A stretch of 64,000 nt of DNA from Lentzea sp. NEAU-D7 (GTDB lineage: Bacteria > Actinomycetota > Actinomycetes > Mycobacteriales > Pseudonocardiaceae), in NCBI RefSeq assembly GCF_026242055.1, contig NZ_JAPJDL010000013.1, positions 65,357-129,356 on the forward strand, given 5' to 3'. The position numbers and the translations under genes were made by a program. Under the pieces are notes generated by a model. It did no database searches and was not told the DNA's origin. It worked only from the letters and a program-made list of their open reading frames with translations. Below, in pieces: positions 1 to 8,281 of the stretch. Each line of letters begins with the position of its first letter. Within the stretch, counting starts at the first letter, position 1.

Positions 1-1534
1 GGACCGGCTGGGTGATCAGGCCGACCAGCGCGCTGGCCCCGCGAACGCGGGCCGTGATCCGGTCACCGGGCGACAGCAGCACCTCGGCCGTCCAGTGCGG
101 CGGCTTCAGCAGCGCCTCCTCGACGATGCCGTCCGCCCAGGCCAGCACGGTGGCGTGCCGCTGTCCGGCGACGTCGATCGTCCAGTCGCCGAAGCCGCGC
201 ACGCCGACCAGCATCCGCGCCGGCTCGTCCAGCACGACCTCGCCGGACAGCTCGATCGACGCGGCGCCCTGCGCCCAGCCGCCGTACGCCGCGAGCTCGG
301 CGATCTCCATGTCGCGCGTCGCCAGCACCCCGCCGTCCGCGTCGTACGTCGTGGCACGGACGTCCTTCAGCACCCCGGCGGCGGGAGCGGTGTGCCGGAG
401 GCGGACCTCCACACCGTCCACAACGGACACCCAGTCGCCGAGTGCGGAGGTCAGGCCGTCCGCGATGCTGATGACGTGCGGCGGCCGCACACCGGCGGAG
501 CCACCGCCCTGCGCGACGGTGTCGAGCGCGTGCCGGCCGATCAGCGCGACGCGGGAGTCCCGCAACGGCAGCACGCCGGAGTTCTTCAGCACGGTCATGC
601 CGCCCGCCGCGAACCTGCGCAGCTGCTCACGGCGCAGCGCGCTGCCGGGCGCGGGCAGGTCGCCGGGCCACGAGCGCTGGTCGCCGAACGCGCCGGTACG
701 CGACGCCAGCAGCAGCAACCGGCGCAGGTGGTCGTCGATGACCGGCTCCGCGACCTCGCCCGCCCGCACGGCGGCGACCAGCTCGTCCTCCCACGGGCCG
801 CCGGGGCCGGGCATGACCAGGTCGAGGCCGCCGTTCGCGCTCGCCGCGGTCGACTTCGTGGCGAACCAGTCCGACATGACCAGGCCGTCGAACCCCCACT
901 CGCCCTTCAACACCCCCTCGACGAGTTCGGTGTGCTCGGTGGCGGGGACGCCGTTGACGTTGTTGTAGGCCGCCATGACCGCCCACGGCGCGGAGTCCTG
1001 GACCACGATCTCGAACGGCAGCAGGTAGACCTCGCGCAGGGTCTTCTCGTCCACGACCATGCTCGCCGTGCGCCGCTCGGTCTCGGACTCGTTGGCCACG
1101 TAGTGCTTCGGCGTCGCCGCGACGCCCTTGCCCTGCAGGCCGCGCACGTAGGCGGCCGCGATGAGGCCGGTGAGCAGCGGGTCCTCGCTGTAGGCCTCGA
1201 ACAGCCGGCCGCCGAGCGCCGTGCGGTGCAGGTTGATCGTCGGGCCGAGCACGACGTGGACCCGTTGTGCCGCCGCCTCGTCCGCGAGCACCTCGCCGAC
1301 CTCGTGCGCCAGCGCCACGTCCCAGTGCTGGGCGAGCAACGTCGCGTTCGGCAGCACGCACGCGATCGTGCCGCCCCTGAGCTCGGCGCCGCGGACACCT
1401 GTCGGTCCGTCGGACAGCTTCAGCGACGCCAGGCCGATCTCCGGCTCCGCGTGCAGCGCGAACAGCGCGGAACCGGTGAGCAGCCGGACCTTCCGCGGCA
1501 GGTCCAGCCCGGCGATCGCCTTCTCGATGTCCAT
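1..1534 (-). CDS. GH3 family beta-glucosidase, 5' part (cut by window start)
   Basis: About 511 residues are visible; the frame stays open at base 1. The N-terminal (beta/alpha)8 domain shows GPTINLHR, the conserved KHYVANESETER stretch and GLVMSDWFA. In GH3 enzymes the Asp of the SDW motif is the nucleophile; here it is near residue 222. After the alpha/beta sandwich linker (about residue 340 on) there is a beta-rich insert that could be a PA14-type module, but it is cut before it can be identified. No signal peptide is seen, so a cytoplasmic enzyme acting on imported oligosaccharides is likely. The ATG at 1534 is the only in-frame start near the family start; GAGG lies almost on top of it. 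A perfect palindrome sits 22 bases upstream. The aglycone and sugar specificity cannot be read from sequence. Confidence 0.9.
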   Translation of the reverse strand, partial: MDIEKAIAGLDLPRKVRLLTGSALFALHAEPEIGLASLKLSDGPTGVRGAELRGGTIACVLPNATLLAQHWDVALAHEVGEVLADEAAAQRVHVVLGPTINLHRTALGGRLFEAYSEDPLLTGLIAAAYVRGLQGKGVAATPKHYVANESETERRTASMVVDEKTLREVYLLPFEIVVQDSAPWAVMAAYNNVNGVPATEHTELVEGVLKGEWGFDGLVMSDWFATKSTAASANGGLDLVMPGPGGPWEDELVAAVRAGEVAEPVIDDHLRRLLLLASRTGAFGDQRSWPGDLPAPGSALRREQLRRFAAGGMTVLKNSGVLPLRDSRVALIGRHALDTVAQGGGSAGVRPPHVISIADGLTSALGDWVSVVDGVEVRLRHTAPAAGVLKDVRATTYDADGGVLATRDMEIAELAAYGGWAQGAASIELSGEVVLDEPARMLVGVRGFGDWTIDVAGQRHATVLAWADGIVEEALLKPPHWTAEVLLSPGDRITARVRGASALVGLITQPV

Positions 1535-1555
1535 GTCCTCGAGCAGACCAGAAGC

Positions 1556-1577
1556 ACCGACCGAGCACTCGGTCGGT
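1556..1577. promoter_or_regulatory. Perfect 9-bp-arm palindrome, TetR-type operator candidate
   Basis: Arms ACCGACCGA and TCGGTCGGT are separated by GCAC. The site ends 22 bases upstream of the GH3 start codon at 1534, where a repressor would block transcription. Arm size and spacing resemble TetR-family operators; no TetR gene is visible in the window, so the regulator is unknown. Confidence 0.55.
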
Positions 1578-1611
1578 ATGTCCTGCCGTTACCGTTCGGT
1601 TATCGCGCCGT

Positions 1612-1634
1612 GATGTGCCGCCGCGCGGCACATC
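1612..1634. promoter_or_regulatory. Second perfect inverted repeat between GH3 and SARP genes
   Basis: Arms GATGTGCCG and CGGCACATC flank the pentamer CCGCG. It lies in the 142-bp divergent intergenic region, 43 bases before the chosen SARP start. It could be an operator or a hairpin in the SARP leader; sequence alone does not decide. Confidence 0.35.
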
Positions 1635-1676
1635 CGCGGCACGCCTCTTCTTGTGTCCAAGGGGAGGGGAATGGTG

Positions 1677-2378
1677 ATGAAGGTCGAGGTGCGGCTGCTC
1701 GGGCCGCTGGAAGTCCGCGGGCCGGACGGGCCGGTGCTCTTCACCGGGGCGCGGCGGCGGGCCGTGTTCGCGTTGCTGGCGCTGAGAACGGGCCGCCTGG
1801 TGTCCAGATCCGCGCTGGTCGACGGCCTGTGGGGCGAGGACGTGCCGCCCACCGGGACCAAGACGCTGCAGGGGCACGTGGCCAAGGTCCGCCGGGCGCT
1901 GGAACTGGCCGGCGCGGACGGCGTGGTGCTGACGCGTGAACCGGGCTACCTGCTCGACGTCACGCAGGTCGCCGTCGACGTCGAGGAGTTCGACGAGCAC
2001 CTGCGGTGCGGCAGGTACGCGCAGGCGCTCGCCCTGCACCGCGGTGACCCGCTGGCGGACTGCCCGGTCGAGGGCTGGGCCGGCGCGGAGATCGTGCGGC
2101 TGCGGGAGGCGCTGGCGTTCGCCGAGGAGAACCAGGCCGCGGCGCTCTGCCTGGACGGGCGCTACGCCGAGGCGATCGCGCAGCTCGAACGGCTGGTCGC
2201 GCTGTACCCGCTGCGGGAGTCGTTGTGGGACCTGCTGATGGAGGCCCAGCACCGCGCGGGCCGGGCGGGCGACGCGTTGCGGACGTACCGGCGGGTGCGG
2301 ACGCTGCTCGTCGAGGAGTTCGGGATGGAGCCCGGTAGCGCGTTGCGGCGCAGGGAGGCCGCGGTGCTGGCCGGCTGA
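1677..2378 (+). CDS. Short SARP-type transcriptional regulator (winged HTH + BTAD)
   Basis: 233 residues. An OmpR-type winged helix (about residues 5-85, from VRLLGPLEVRG to the EPGYLLDV turn) is followed by a bacterial transcriptional activation domain (about 90-230, ending YRRVRTLLVEEFGMEPG). This is the length of the small SARPs, which lack the ATPase and TPR parts of AfsR. I chose ATG 1677 because GGAGGGG lies 7-8 bases before it; in-frame ATG 1671 and GTG 1653 are too close to or upstream of that site. It is divergent from the GH3 gene and convergent with a large TPR regulator; two hairpins follow it. Small SARPs usually activate neighbouring secondary-metabolite or catabolic genes; the target here is not evident. 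Confidence 0.85.
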   Translation: MKVEVRLLGPLEVRGPDGPVLFTGARRRAVFALLALRTGRLVSRSALVDGLWGEDVPPTGTKTLQGHVAKVRRALELAGADGVVLTREPGYLLDVTQVAVDVEEFDEHLRCGRYAQALALHRGDPLADCPVEGWAGAEIVRLREALAFAEENQAAALCLDGRYAEAIAQLERLVALYPLRESLWDLLMEAQHRAGRAGDALRTYRRVRTLLVEEFGMEPGSALRRREAAVLAG

Positions 2379-2381
2379 GGC

Positions 2382-2414
2382 GCTGCGGCCCGTGTCGGGG
2401 GTGCGGGCCGCAGC
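2382..2414 (+). terminator. Hairpin after SARP gene
   Basis: An 11-bp perfect stem (GCTGCGGCCCG with CGGGCCGCAGC) and an 11-nt loop begin 3 bases after the SARP stop codon. There is no clear T-run, as is common for actinomycete terminators. Confidence 0.55.
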
Positions 2415-2463
2415 CCCTCAGCCTCCGGCCGGTGCCTCCCCCTCGGAGGTACCGGCCCGGGGT

Positions 2464-2501
2464 GGGTCCCGGCTCGCCCTGGGGGGTGCGAGCCGGGACC
2501 C
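2464..2501. terminator. Strong bidirectional hairpin between convergent genes
   Basis: A 14-bp perfect stem (GGGTCCCGGCTCGC with GCGAGCCGGGACCC) and a 10-nt loop sit between the SARP stop at 2378 and the stop of the convergent TPR regulator at 2558. It could end transcription from both sides. Confidence 0.65.
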
Positions 2502-2557
2502 GGTCCCCGATCCTGGCGGCCGGCGGTGGCGAACCGGCGGCCGTGCGGTGGCCGGGA

Positions 2558-4765
2558 TCAGCCGGGCCGGTAGGAACAGCGGTAGCCGGTGGTCACGGCG
2601 TCGCGCAGCGCGTCCGCCGTGGACTGCTCGGTCGCCGCGATCGTGTCGATGGCACGCCGGATCGCCTTGCGCACCGCGGTTCTGGCGCGTTCGGCGGGGC
2701 CCGCGAAGTTCCGCCCACGCCCGCCCACGCCGGTCTCGCGTTCGAGGTGGCTCAGCAACGCCTCCAGCTCGGCCTCCAGGCGCGGTGACGGATCGTCGTC
2801 GAGCCGGGCGCGCAGGTCGCGGATGCGCGTGAGGTAGGCGGCGCGGGCGACGGGGTCGAGCACCGGCTGGTTGCCGCTGTCCTCGCCGCCGACGAGGTCG
2901 AGAGCGGAGATCTCGGTGCCGGGGGCGGCCACCAGCCGCGCGAGGTACCGCATGCCCACGAGGTCCTCGACGCGGATCTCCCTGCCGTGGTGGGAGACGA
3001 CCCACCACCCGTTCTCCTTGCGGATCACGATCCGGCCGGACAGCCCGTCACGGGCCCGTGCCCACGTCGCGGCGCGTGCCGTCATGCCGATCGCGTTGGC
3101 GTCGTCGACGGCGACGTCGAACAACGCCCTGCCCCGCTCGCCGCCGACGGTCCGGGCGAGGGTGGCGCGGGCGTACGCGGTCATCGGCAGGTTGCCGAGC
3201 CGGATGTTGGTGGTGACGGCGCGTTCCAGGTGCCCGGTGGCGAGAGCGGCGTCGCCGAACGTCGTGGCGGCGATGCCCAGCAGCAGCTCGACCGAGCCGA
3301 AGCAGACGATCGCGGTGGCCGGCACGACGGGCAGCGCGGCGAACGGTTCGAGCAACCGGTAGGCCTCGCGGGCGATGTCCGCCTCGCCCAGCTCCGCCGC
3401 CACGTGCACCACGCAGAACATGCACGTGATCCAGGTGCTCGACAGCGGGACCGCGGTGAGGCCGTTGAGGGTCAGCCGGTGCAACGCCGACCGCGCGCGG
3501 TCCCGCTGGCCCGCCTCGAGCGCCAGCAAGGCGAGCGCGGCCTCGAAGCTGAACTCCAGGTCCGGCAGCGTGGGGGAGTGCGTGACCTGCTCGGCGAGGT
3601 CGACCAGTTCGCCGCCGCGTCCCTGCAGCCACCGGATCGCGAAGAGGTGCGTGCTGTGGAACGTCTCCGCGTCCACGTCACCCGCCTCGACCCCGATCCG
3701 CAGGCAGGCCAGGGACTTCTGCTCGGCCTCGGCGAACCGGCCCGCGCGGATCGTGCGCATCACGTCCATCGCGGCGTGGAAGAAGAGCAGCCCCGGACAG
3801 CCGGACGCGCGCCGGGCCAGCTCGGCCTGGGACCGTTCCGCGTGCGGGTCGCCCAGGCAGAACAGGTCCATCGTGCGGCGGCACAATCCGCTGAGCGCCA
3901 GCAGGTCCAGGCCCGCAGCCGACGCGACGGAGATCAGCTCGTCGGCCAGCGCCAACCGGAAGGCGGTGTGCTCCGGGGACCACAACGCGTGATGCGCCAA
4001 CGACAACGCCTCGGCCAGGGCCAGCCGGTCGCCGGTGTCCCTGGCCTGCTCCAGCGCCCGCAGCACGGGCTCGGTCTCGCGCCGGTCGTAGGCCTGCTCC
4101 GCGGTGAGCCTGGTGATCAACCTGGTGCGCAACGGTTCGGACGGCCGGGAGGCCAGCGCCTCGCGCAGACGGGCGATCGCCAACGCGCGATCGGCCCTGC
4201 CGCGGTACTTGTTGACCCACATGCCCGGCAGGCCGAGCGCCGCCTCCGGATCACCGTCGCGCGCGGCCCGGTCGAGCAGGTCCCGCGCCTCGGCGATCCG
4301 GCCGCCGGCCAGCGCGGCGTGCGCGCGTTCGACAAGGCGGACCGTCTGGTCCAGGGCGGTGGTGCCGGTGGAGGTGACAACGATGACGACGGGCAGCTGG
4401 TGCAGGTTCTCCGCCACCAGCTGCGTGAGCCGGAACGCTTCCGCGCCGGCCAGGTCGACGTCGTCCACCAGGACCAACGCGGGTGTGCGCTTGAGGACGT
4501 CGGCGACCTTCTGCGCGCAGATCTCGGGCTCGGCGTCGAGCACCGCCGTGTCACCGCCCAGACCGGCGAGGACCGCGTGCCACGGCCAGTACGCCGGAGC
4601 GTCGGCGCGGCAGGTCGCCCAGACGACGGCGAGGCCCCGCGCCTGAGCCTGCTCCACGGCCTGGACCAGGTGCCGCGTCCGTTCGGCCCCCGGCGGGCGG
4701 GCGACCGCGAAGAGCTGCCCGGACCCCAGTTCCGCCCGTTCGAACGCCGACTCCGGCACCAGCAC
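2558..4765 (-). CDS. Large TPR regulator with degenerate AAA/P-loop domain
   Basis: 735 residues from GTG 4765, which has GAGGG 7 bases upstream; ATG 4852 (764 residues) is in frame but has no ribosome site. The N-terminus aligns with actinobacterial LuxR/AfsR-like ATPases: the APAYWPWHAVL stretch and a Walker B-like LVLVDDVDL are present. The P-loop, normally GEPGIGKT, reads RPPGAERT, so lysine and glycines are lost and ATP binding is doubtful. Residues of about 150-560 are helical TPR-like repeats. The C-terminal 180 residues contain the ENGWWVVSHHGREIRVEDLVGMRYLARLV type module that ends many such proteins. There is no LuxR HTH. It is probably a signalling or scaffold protein; partner and DNA target are unknown. 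Confidence 0.65.
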   Translation of the reverse strand: MLVPESAFERAELGSGQLFAVARPPGAERTRHLVQAVEQAQARGLAVVWATCRADAPAYWPWHAVLAGLGGDTAVLDAEPEICAQKVADVLKRTPALVLVDDVDLAGAEAFRLTQLVAENLHQLPVVIVVTSTGTTALDQTVRLVERAHAALAGGRIAEARDLLDRAARDGDPEAALGLPGMWVNKYRGRADRALAIARLREALASRPSEPLRTRLITRLTAEQAYDRRETEPVLRALEQARDTGDRLALAEALSLAHHALWSPEHTAFRLALADELISVASAAGLDLLALSGLCRRTMDLFCLGDPHAERSQAELARRASGCPGLLFFHAAMDVMRTIRAGRFAEAEQKSLACLRIGVEAGDVDAETFHSTHLFAIRWLQGRGGELVDLAEQVTHSPTLPDLEFSFEAALALLALEAGQRDRARSALHRLTLNGLTAVPLSSTWITCMFCVVHVAAELGEADIAREAYRLLEPFAALPVVPATAIVCFGSVELLLGIAATTFGDAALATGHLERAVTTNIRLGNLPMTAYARATLARTVGGERGRALFDVAVDDANAIGMTARAATWARARDGLSGRIVIRKENGWWVVSHHGREIRVEDLVGMRYLARLVAAPGTEISALDLVGGEDSGNQPVLDPVARAAYLTRIRDLRARLDDDPSPRLEAELEALLSHLERETGVGGRGRNFAGPAERARTAVRKAIRRAIDTIAATEQSTADALRDAVTTGYRCSYRPG

Positions 4766-4911
4766 CGCTTCACCCTCGAATGCACTTTCTCGGCCAGGAC
4801 TGGGGAAACCTAGCGGAGGACGGCGACCGGCACGTACGCGGTCGAGACGCATTCAGGGGTGAAGTTTTCCGGTTCAGCTCCTGCGGCGCCTGACGCGGGA
4901 CCGTCGCGGAG

Positions 4912-5478
4912 CTACTCGCGGTCCTCGAGGTAGCGGGTGTGGTCGGCCTGCCGTTGCGCGTCGGCCGCGTGGAACCGTTCCGCGGTCCGGACGGCGTCGG
5001 CGTGCAGCAGGTCCAGCTGCCGCACCAGTTCCGTGCCGGAACCCCGTGCGGCGGCGTACCACCGCGGCAGGTTGAGGTAGGTCTGCACGGACAGCGGCAG
5101 GTCGGTGCCGACGAGCCTCGTGACGGCGTGCAGGGCGTCCGGGTCGGCGCGCAGGGCGCGGGGGCGGTCCAGCATGCCGCGCAGCACCTCGGCGACCTCC
5201 GCGATCCTCGGCACGACCTCGTCCGGCACGCGGAACGTCCGCACCCGCTCCACCAGCGCGTCCAGTTCGGACCGCAGCGCGCCCGCTTCCTCCTCCGGGT
5301 CGGTCACCAGGGTGATCCGCTCGGGTGGCGCGGCCAGGGCGCCGACGCCGTAGAGGCCGATGACGACCGCGATCCAGTACGACCCGGCGAGGCCGGCGAA
5401 GTGCAGGACGAGGCCGATCAGCCCGCCCGCGCAGCCGGCCAGGTTCCTCCAGGAGGCCAGGTACCTACTGATAGCCAC
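4912..5478 (-). CDS. XpaC-like membrane protein, last gene of TelA/VWA operon
   Basis: 188 residues from GTG 5478, preceded by AAGGAG at 4 bases. This start overlaps the end of the upstream VWA gene by 14 bases, which argues for translational coupling. Two closely spaced hydrophobic segments (about residues 10-50, with GGLIGLVLHFAGLAGSYWIAVVIGLYGVGALAA) are followed by a long soluble helical domain rich in Leu, Arg and Glu. This layout resembles XpaC-type proteins, and in Bacillus subtilis xpaC sits next to a TelA-family gene (yaaN), as it does here. Sequence identity is low by eye, so the family name rests partly on context. The biochemical role of XpaC proteins is not established. Confidence 0.55.
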   Translation of the reverse strand: MAISRYLASWRNLAGCAGGLIGLVLHFAGLAGSYWIAVVIGLYGVGALAAPPERITLVTDPEEEAGALRSELDALVERVRTFRVPDEVVPRIAEVAEVLRGMLDRPRALRADPDALHAVTRLVGTDLPLSVQTYLNLPRWYAAARGSGTELVRQLDLLHADAVRTAERFHAADAQRQADHTRYLEDRE

Positions 5479-7066
5479 GGATCTCCTTGAAGGCGGCCGA
5501 GAGCGAACGGCTGCGAGCGTCGAACACCTTGCCACCGCTCATCTTCGCCACCTGCTCCATCTCGGCCGTGGCGCTCTCGCCGAACAGGACGGGGAAGATC
5601 GGGATGCCCTTGAGGTCCGGCGTCAGGCTCTGGTGGAACAGCTGGAAGTCGGTGATGCCCTCGCTGCCGGTGTTCTCGCCGTCGGTCATCAGCACGATCG
5701 ACGTGAACCGGTCCGGATCGGCGTCGATCTGCTGGCGCAGCACGGCGTACCCGCCGCGGAGGCTGCTGTAGATCGCCGTGCCACCGGACGCGTCGAGGCT
5801 CGTGGCCGTGGTGCGGATCTGGTCGAGGACGGGACGCGGATCGTCCTGCGGCACCTCGTACTTCAGCGCCGGCCGCGCACTGCTGCTGAACGGCAGCAGC
5901 GTCACCTGCTCGCGGCCGTGGAACCGGCTGAACTTCCCGGCCAGCGACTCGTCGGCGCCGGTCAGCCCGACCAGCGCCTGGCGCAGGCCGTCGATCCGGT
6001 CGCCCTGCATCGAGCCGGACGTGTCGAGCACGTAGAGCGTGCGGGACGGCCGGCGCAACCGGTCGAAGTACGTGGTGATCAGACCGTCCACAGCGGACTG
6101 ACTGCCGGGGAACGGGAGTTCCACGAGGTCTCTGACGGCGAACCGGCCGTCCAGCTGCACCTGCGGCACGGCGGGCCTGCGGTGCGTGGTCTCCATGATC
6201 TTGCGCTGGACGTCGGCGCTCCTGAGGTGGTCGGAGAGCTTCTGGTGCGCCTCACGGGCCTCCGACGACGCCGACGTGAGCAGCGTGAGCGGGTAGTCGG
6301 CCGTCACCACCCCGTCGCTCGGGTAGACCAGCGTCAACGGCTGCGGCATCGACAGCAGCACCGACTCGTAGTTGATCAGGCCGTCCACCTCGGCGCCGGG
6401 ATCCTCACCCGTGGCGCGCCGCGCGTGGGCCTCGGACAGCCAGCCGGACGAGCCCGCCGACAGCTTCTGGGCCGAGAAGAACTGCTCGAGCTGCGGTGCG
6501 ACCGCGTCGATCCGTGCCGCGTCGAGCGCCGAGCCCGAACCCGACAGCGCCGCGGCGACGCCGACCAGCGCGGAGAACCCGGAGTTGGAGGCGGACGGAT
6601 CGGTCATGCCGTAGGTGAACTTCTGCGCGCCCGCGGCTTCGGCGATCTCCGCCCAGCCGACGCGCCTGCCGTCCCAGCCCAGTTCCTTCACCTTCTCCGC
6701 GGGCAGGCCGAGCACGACGGGGGACGACATCACCTTGGCCGGCGTGCCCAGGCGCTTCTGCGCCTCCGGCACGAGTTCGAGGTAGCGGTTGGAGGAGAAC
6801 CAGACCGCGTCGAAGCCCTGCTCGGCCGCGCCGCTCGCGACCTTCTCGGCACCCTCGATGGTGCCGGTGAAGCTGAACTTCACGCTGATGCCGGTGGCTT
6901 TGGCGGCCTCGTCGAGGATCGGCTGGAGGTCTGCCAGTTCGCTGCCCGCGAGGACGCGCAGGGTGCCCGGGGCGGCGTCGCCGACGGGTCTGTCCGGATC
7001 GGTCGAGTCGGAACATCCCGCCAGCAGCGCCACGACGGCGACCGCGGGGACGAGGCGGCGGATCAT
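5465..7066 (-). CDS. Substrate-binding and VWA-domain lipoprotein
   Basis: 533 residues. A lipoprotein signal (VVALLAGCSDS) puts it on the outer face of the membrane. Residues of about 35-320 form a periplasmic-binding-protein fold (TLRVLAGSELADLQPILDEA opening, YGMTDPSASNSGFSAL core). Residues of about 340-533 form a von Willebrand A domain with a complete MIDAS: DTSGS near residue 349, a conserved Thr in SGGTAIYSSL and MTDGENTG. Such domains bind divalent metal and mediate protein contacts. AGGAG precedes ATG 7066. The gene lies between TelA and XpaC-like genes with no permease, so the binding fold probably serves sensing or assembly and not import. Actinobacteria carry this domain pairing widely; function unknown. 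Confidence 0.85.
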   Translation of the reverse strand: MIRRLVPAVAVVALLAGCSDSTDPDRPVGDAAPGTLRVLAGSELADLQPILDEAAKATGISVKFSFTGTIEGAEKVASGAAEQGFDAVWFSSNRYLELVPEAQKRLGTPAKVMSSPVVLGLPAEKVKELGWDGRRVGWAEIAEAAGAQKFTYGMTDPSASNSGFSALVGVAAALSGSGSALDAARIDAVAPQLEQFFSAQKLSAGSSGWLSEAHARRATGEDPGAEVDGLINYESVLLSMPQPLTLVYPSDGVVTADYPLTLLTSASSEAREAHQKLSDHLRSADVQRKIMETTHRRPAVPQVQLDGRFAVRDLVELPFPGSQSAVDGLITTYFDRLRRPSRTLYVLDTSGSMQGDRIDGLRQALVGLTGADESLAGKFSRFHGREQVTLLPFSSSARPALKYEVPQDDPRPVLDQIRTTATSLDASGGTAIYSSLRGGYAVLRQQIDADPDRFTSIVLMTDGENTGSEGITDFQLFHQSLTPDLKGIPIFPVLFGESATAEMEQVAKMSGGKVFDARSRSLSAAFKEIRGYQ

Positions 7067-7136
7067 GCTGGCTCCTGGGAGTCGCGCTGATGGCTCAGGG
7101 GTCGAGCGGGCGGGGGAGTGGCGCGGGTGCGGCCGG

Positions 7137-8279
7137 TCAAGGCTGGTCCCCGCTCTCCCGCACCCGGCTCAGGTGGTCGTGGGCGCGCCGGATCTCGGTG
7201 TCCAGCGCTGAGACCGTGCTGAACAGGGAGTCGGCCGCGCGGGCCTTGAAGGTGTCGACCGCGTCGATCGCCGCGTAGATCTGGTCGAACGAGGTCCGCA
7301 CCGCCTCGATGCCGACGGCCGGGGTCGAGGCGATGCGCTGGATCTCCTCGCCCTGCGACGACACCAGCGCCGCGTTCGAGCGCAGGATCGAGTCGGTGAG
7401 GCCGCGCACGGCGTCCACCTGGTCGATCACCTCGCGCTGGCCCGCCAGCGCCGCCGCGACCGCCACGCCGATCCGCAGCGCGGTGACGGTCGTGCCGACC
7501 GCCCGCTCGATGCCCTTGACCAGCTCGTCGTTGTTGCGGCGCACCACGTCCAGCGCCAGGTAGCCCTGCGCGCACACGGCCAGCTGGGTCAGCAGGTCCT
7601 GGTGCCGTTGCCGCAGGCCGAAAAGCACGTCGGCGCGCAACGCCTGCGCGCGGGCGGGGTCGGACAGGTCCAGGATCGCGACCTGCCGTTCGACGGCCTC
7701 GTCCATCTCGGCGGCCAGCGCGGCGTCCCGCGACAGCGCGGTCATCAGGTCCCACAGGCGTTGCCGCTCGCCCTTGATGGCGGCGTTGTCGCGCTTCAGC
7801 GCGTCCTGGCCGGACCTCAGCTTCAGCACGATGCGGTTGAGCGGCTCGTCGGCCGCGCGCAGTCGTGCCAGCAGGCCGCGGGCCGAGTTGCCGCCGGGCA
7901 GGAAGCCGAGGATCTTGCGGCCGGTCAGCCTGCTCAGGTCCTGCGGGTCGAGCTCGCGGACGGAGCGCCGCAGCTCGGCCAGGCTCGTCGAGACCTGCGC
8001 GCCGTGCGGTGACGAGACGGACGCGAGCGTGCGGTCGAGCAGGCGGCCCGCGATCTGCGCCGCCAGCCGCATCTCCTCCTCGCCGAGCACCAGTGCCTCG
8101 TCGGCGATCCGGCTGAAGTCCGGTGACCGCGGGTCGGCGGCGCCCAGGGCCGAGACGAACGCCTCGGCGCGCGCCGACAGCTCACCCCTGGTCTCGTCGG
8201 CGACGGGGATGAGCCCCGCCGCGCGGCCGACCGGCACGGGCTCGACGGGATCCGGCGGTGTCAGGACGAAGTCGTTCAT
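7137..8279 (-). CDS. TelA-family protein (toxic anion resistance)
   Basis: 380 residues, the usual TelA length. Typical family stretches are visible, such as KILGFLPGGNSARGLLARLRAADEPLNRIVLKLRSGQDALKRDNAAI and the repeated long amphipathic helices to the end. It is soluble and probably coiled-coil. ATG 8279 begins two bases after the stop of the upstream binding-protein gene at 8282. TelA proteins were named from plasmid tellurite resistance but most have no proven activity; many sit beside XpaC or Ter-type genes. Here the context is two solute-binding proteins, a VWA domain and an XpaC-like protein, so an envelope-stress role is a guess from context. Confidence 0.85.
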   Translation of the reverse strand: MNDFVLTPPDPVEPVPVGRAAGLIPVADETRGELSARAEAFVSALGAADPRSPDFSRIADEALVLGEEEMRLAAQIAGRLLDRTLASVSSPHGAQVSTSLAELRRSVRELDPQDLSRLTGRKILGFLPGGNSARGLLARLRAADEPLNRIVLKLRSGQDALKRDNAAIKGERQRLWDLMTALSRDAALAAEMDEAVERQVAILDLSDPARAQALRADVLFGLRQRHQDLLTQLAVCAQGYLALDVVRRNNDELVKGIERAVGTTVTALRIGVAVAAALAGQREVIDQVDAVRGLTDSILRSNAALVSSQGEEIQRIASTPAVGIEAVRTSFDQIYAAIDAVDTFKARAADSLFSTVSALDTEIRRAHDHLSRVRESGDQP

Positions 8280-8281
8280 CG

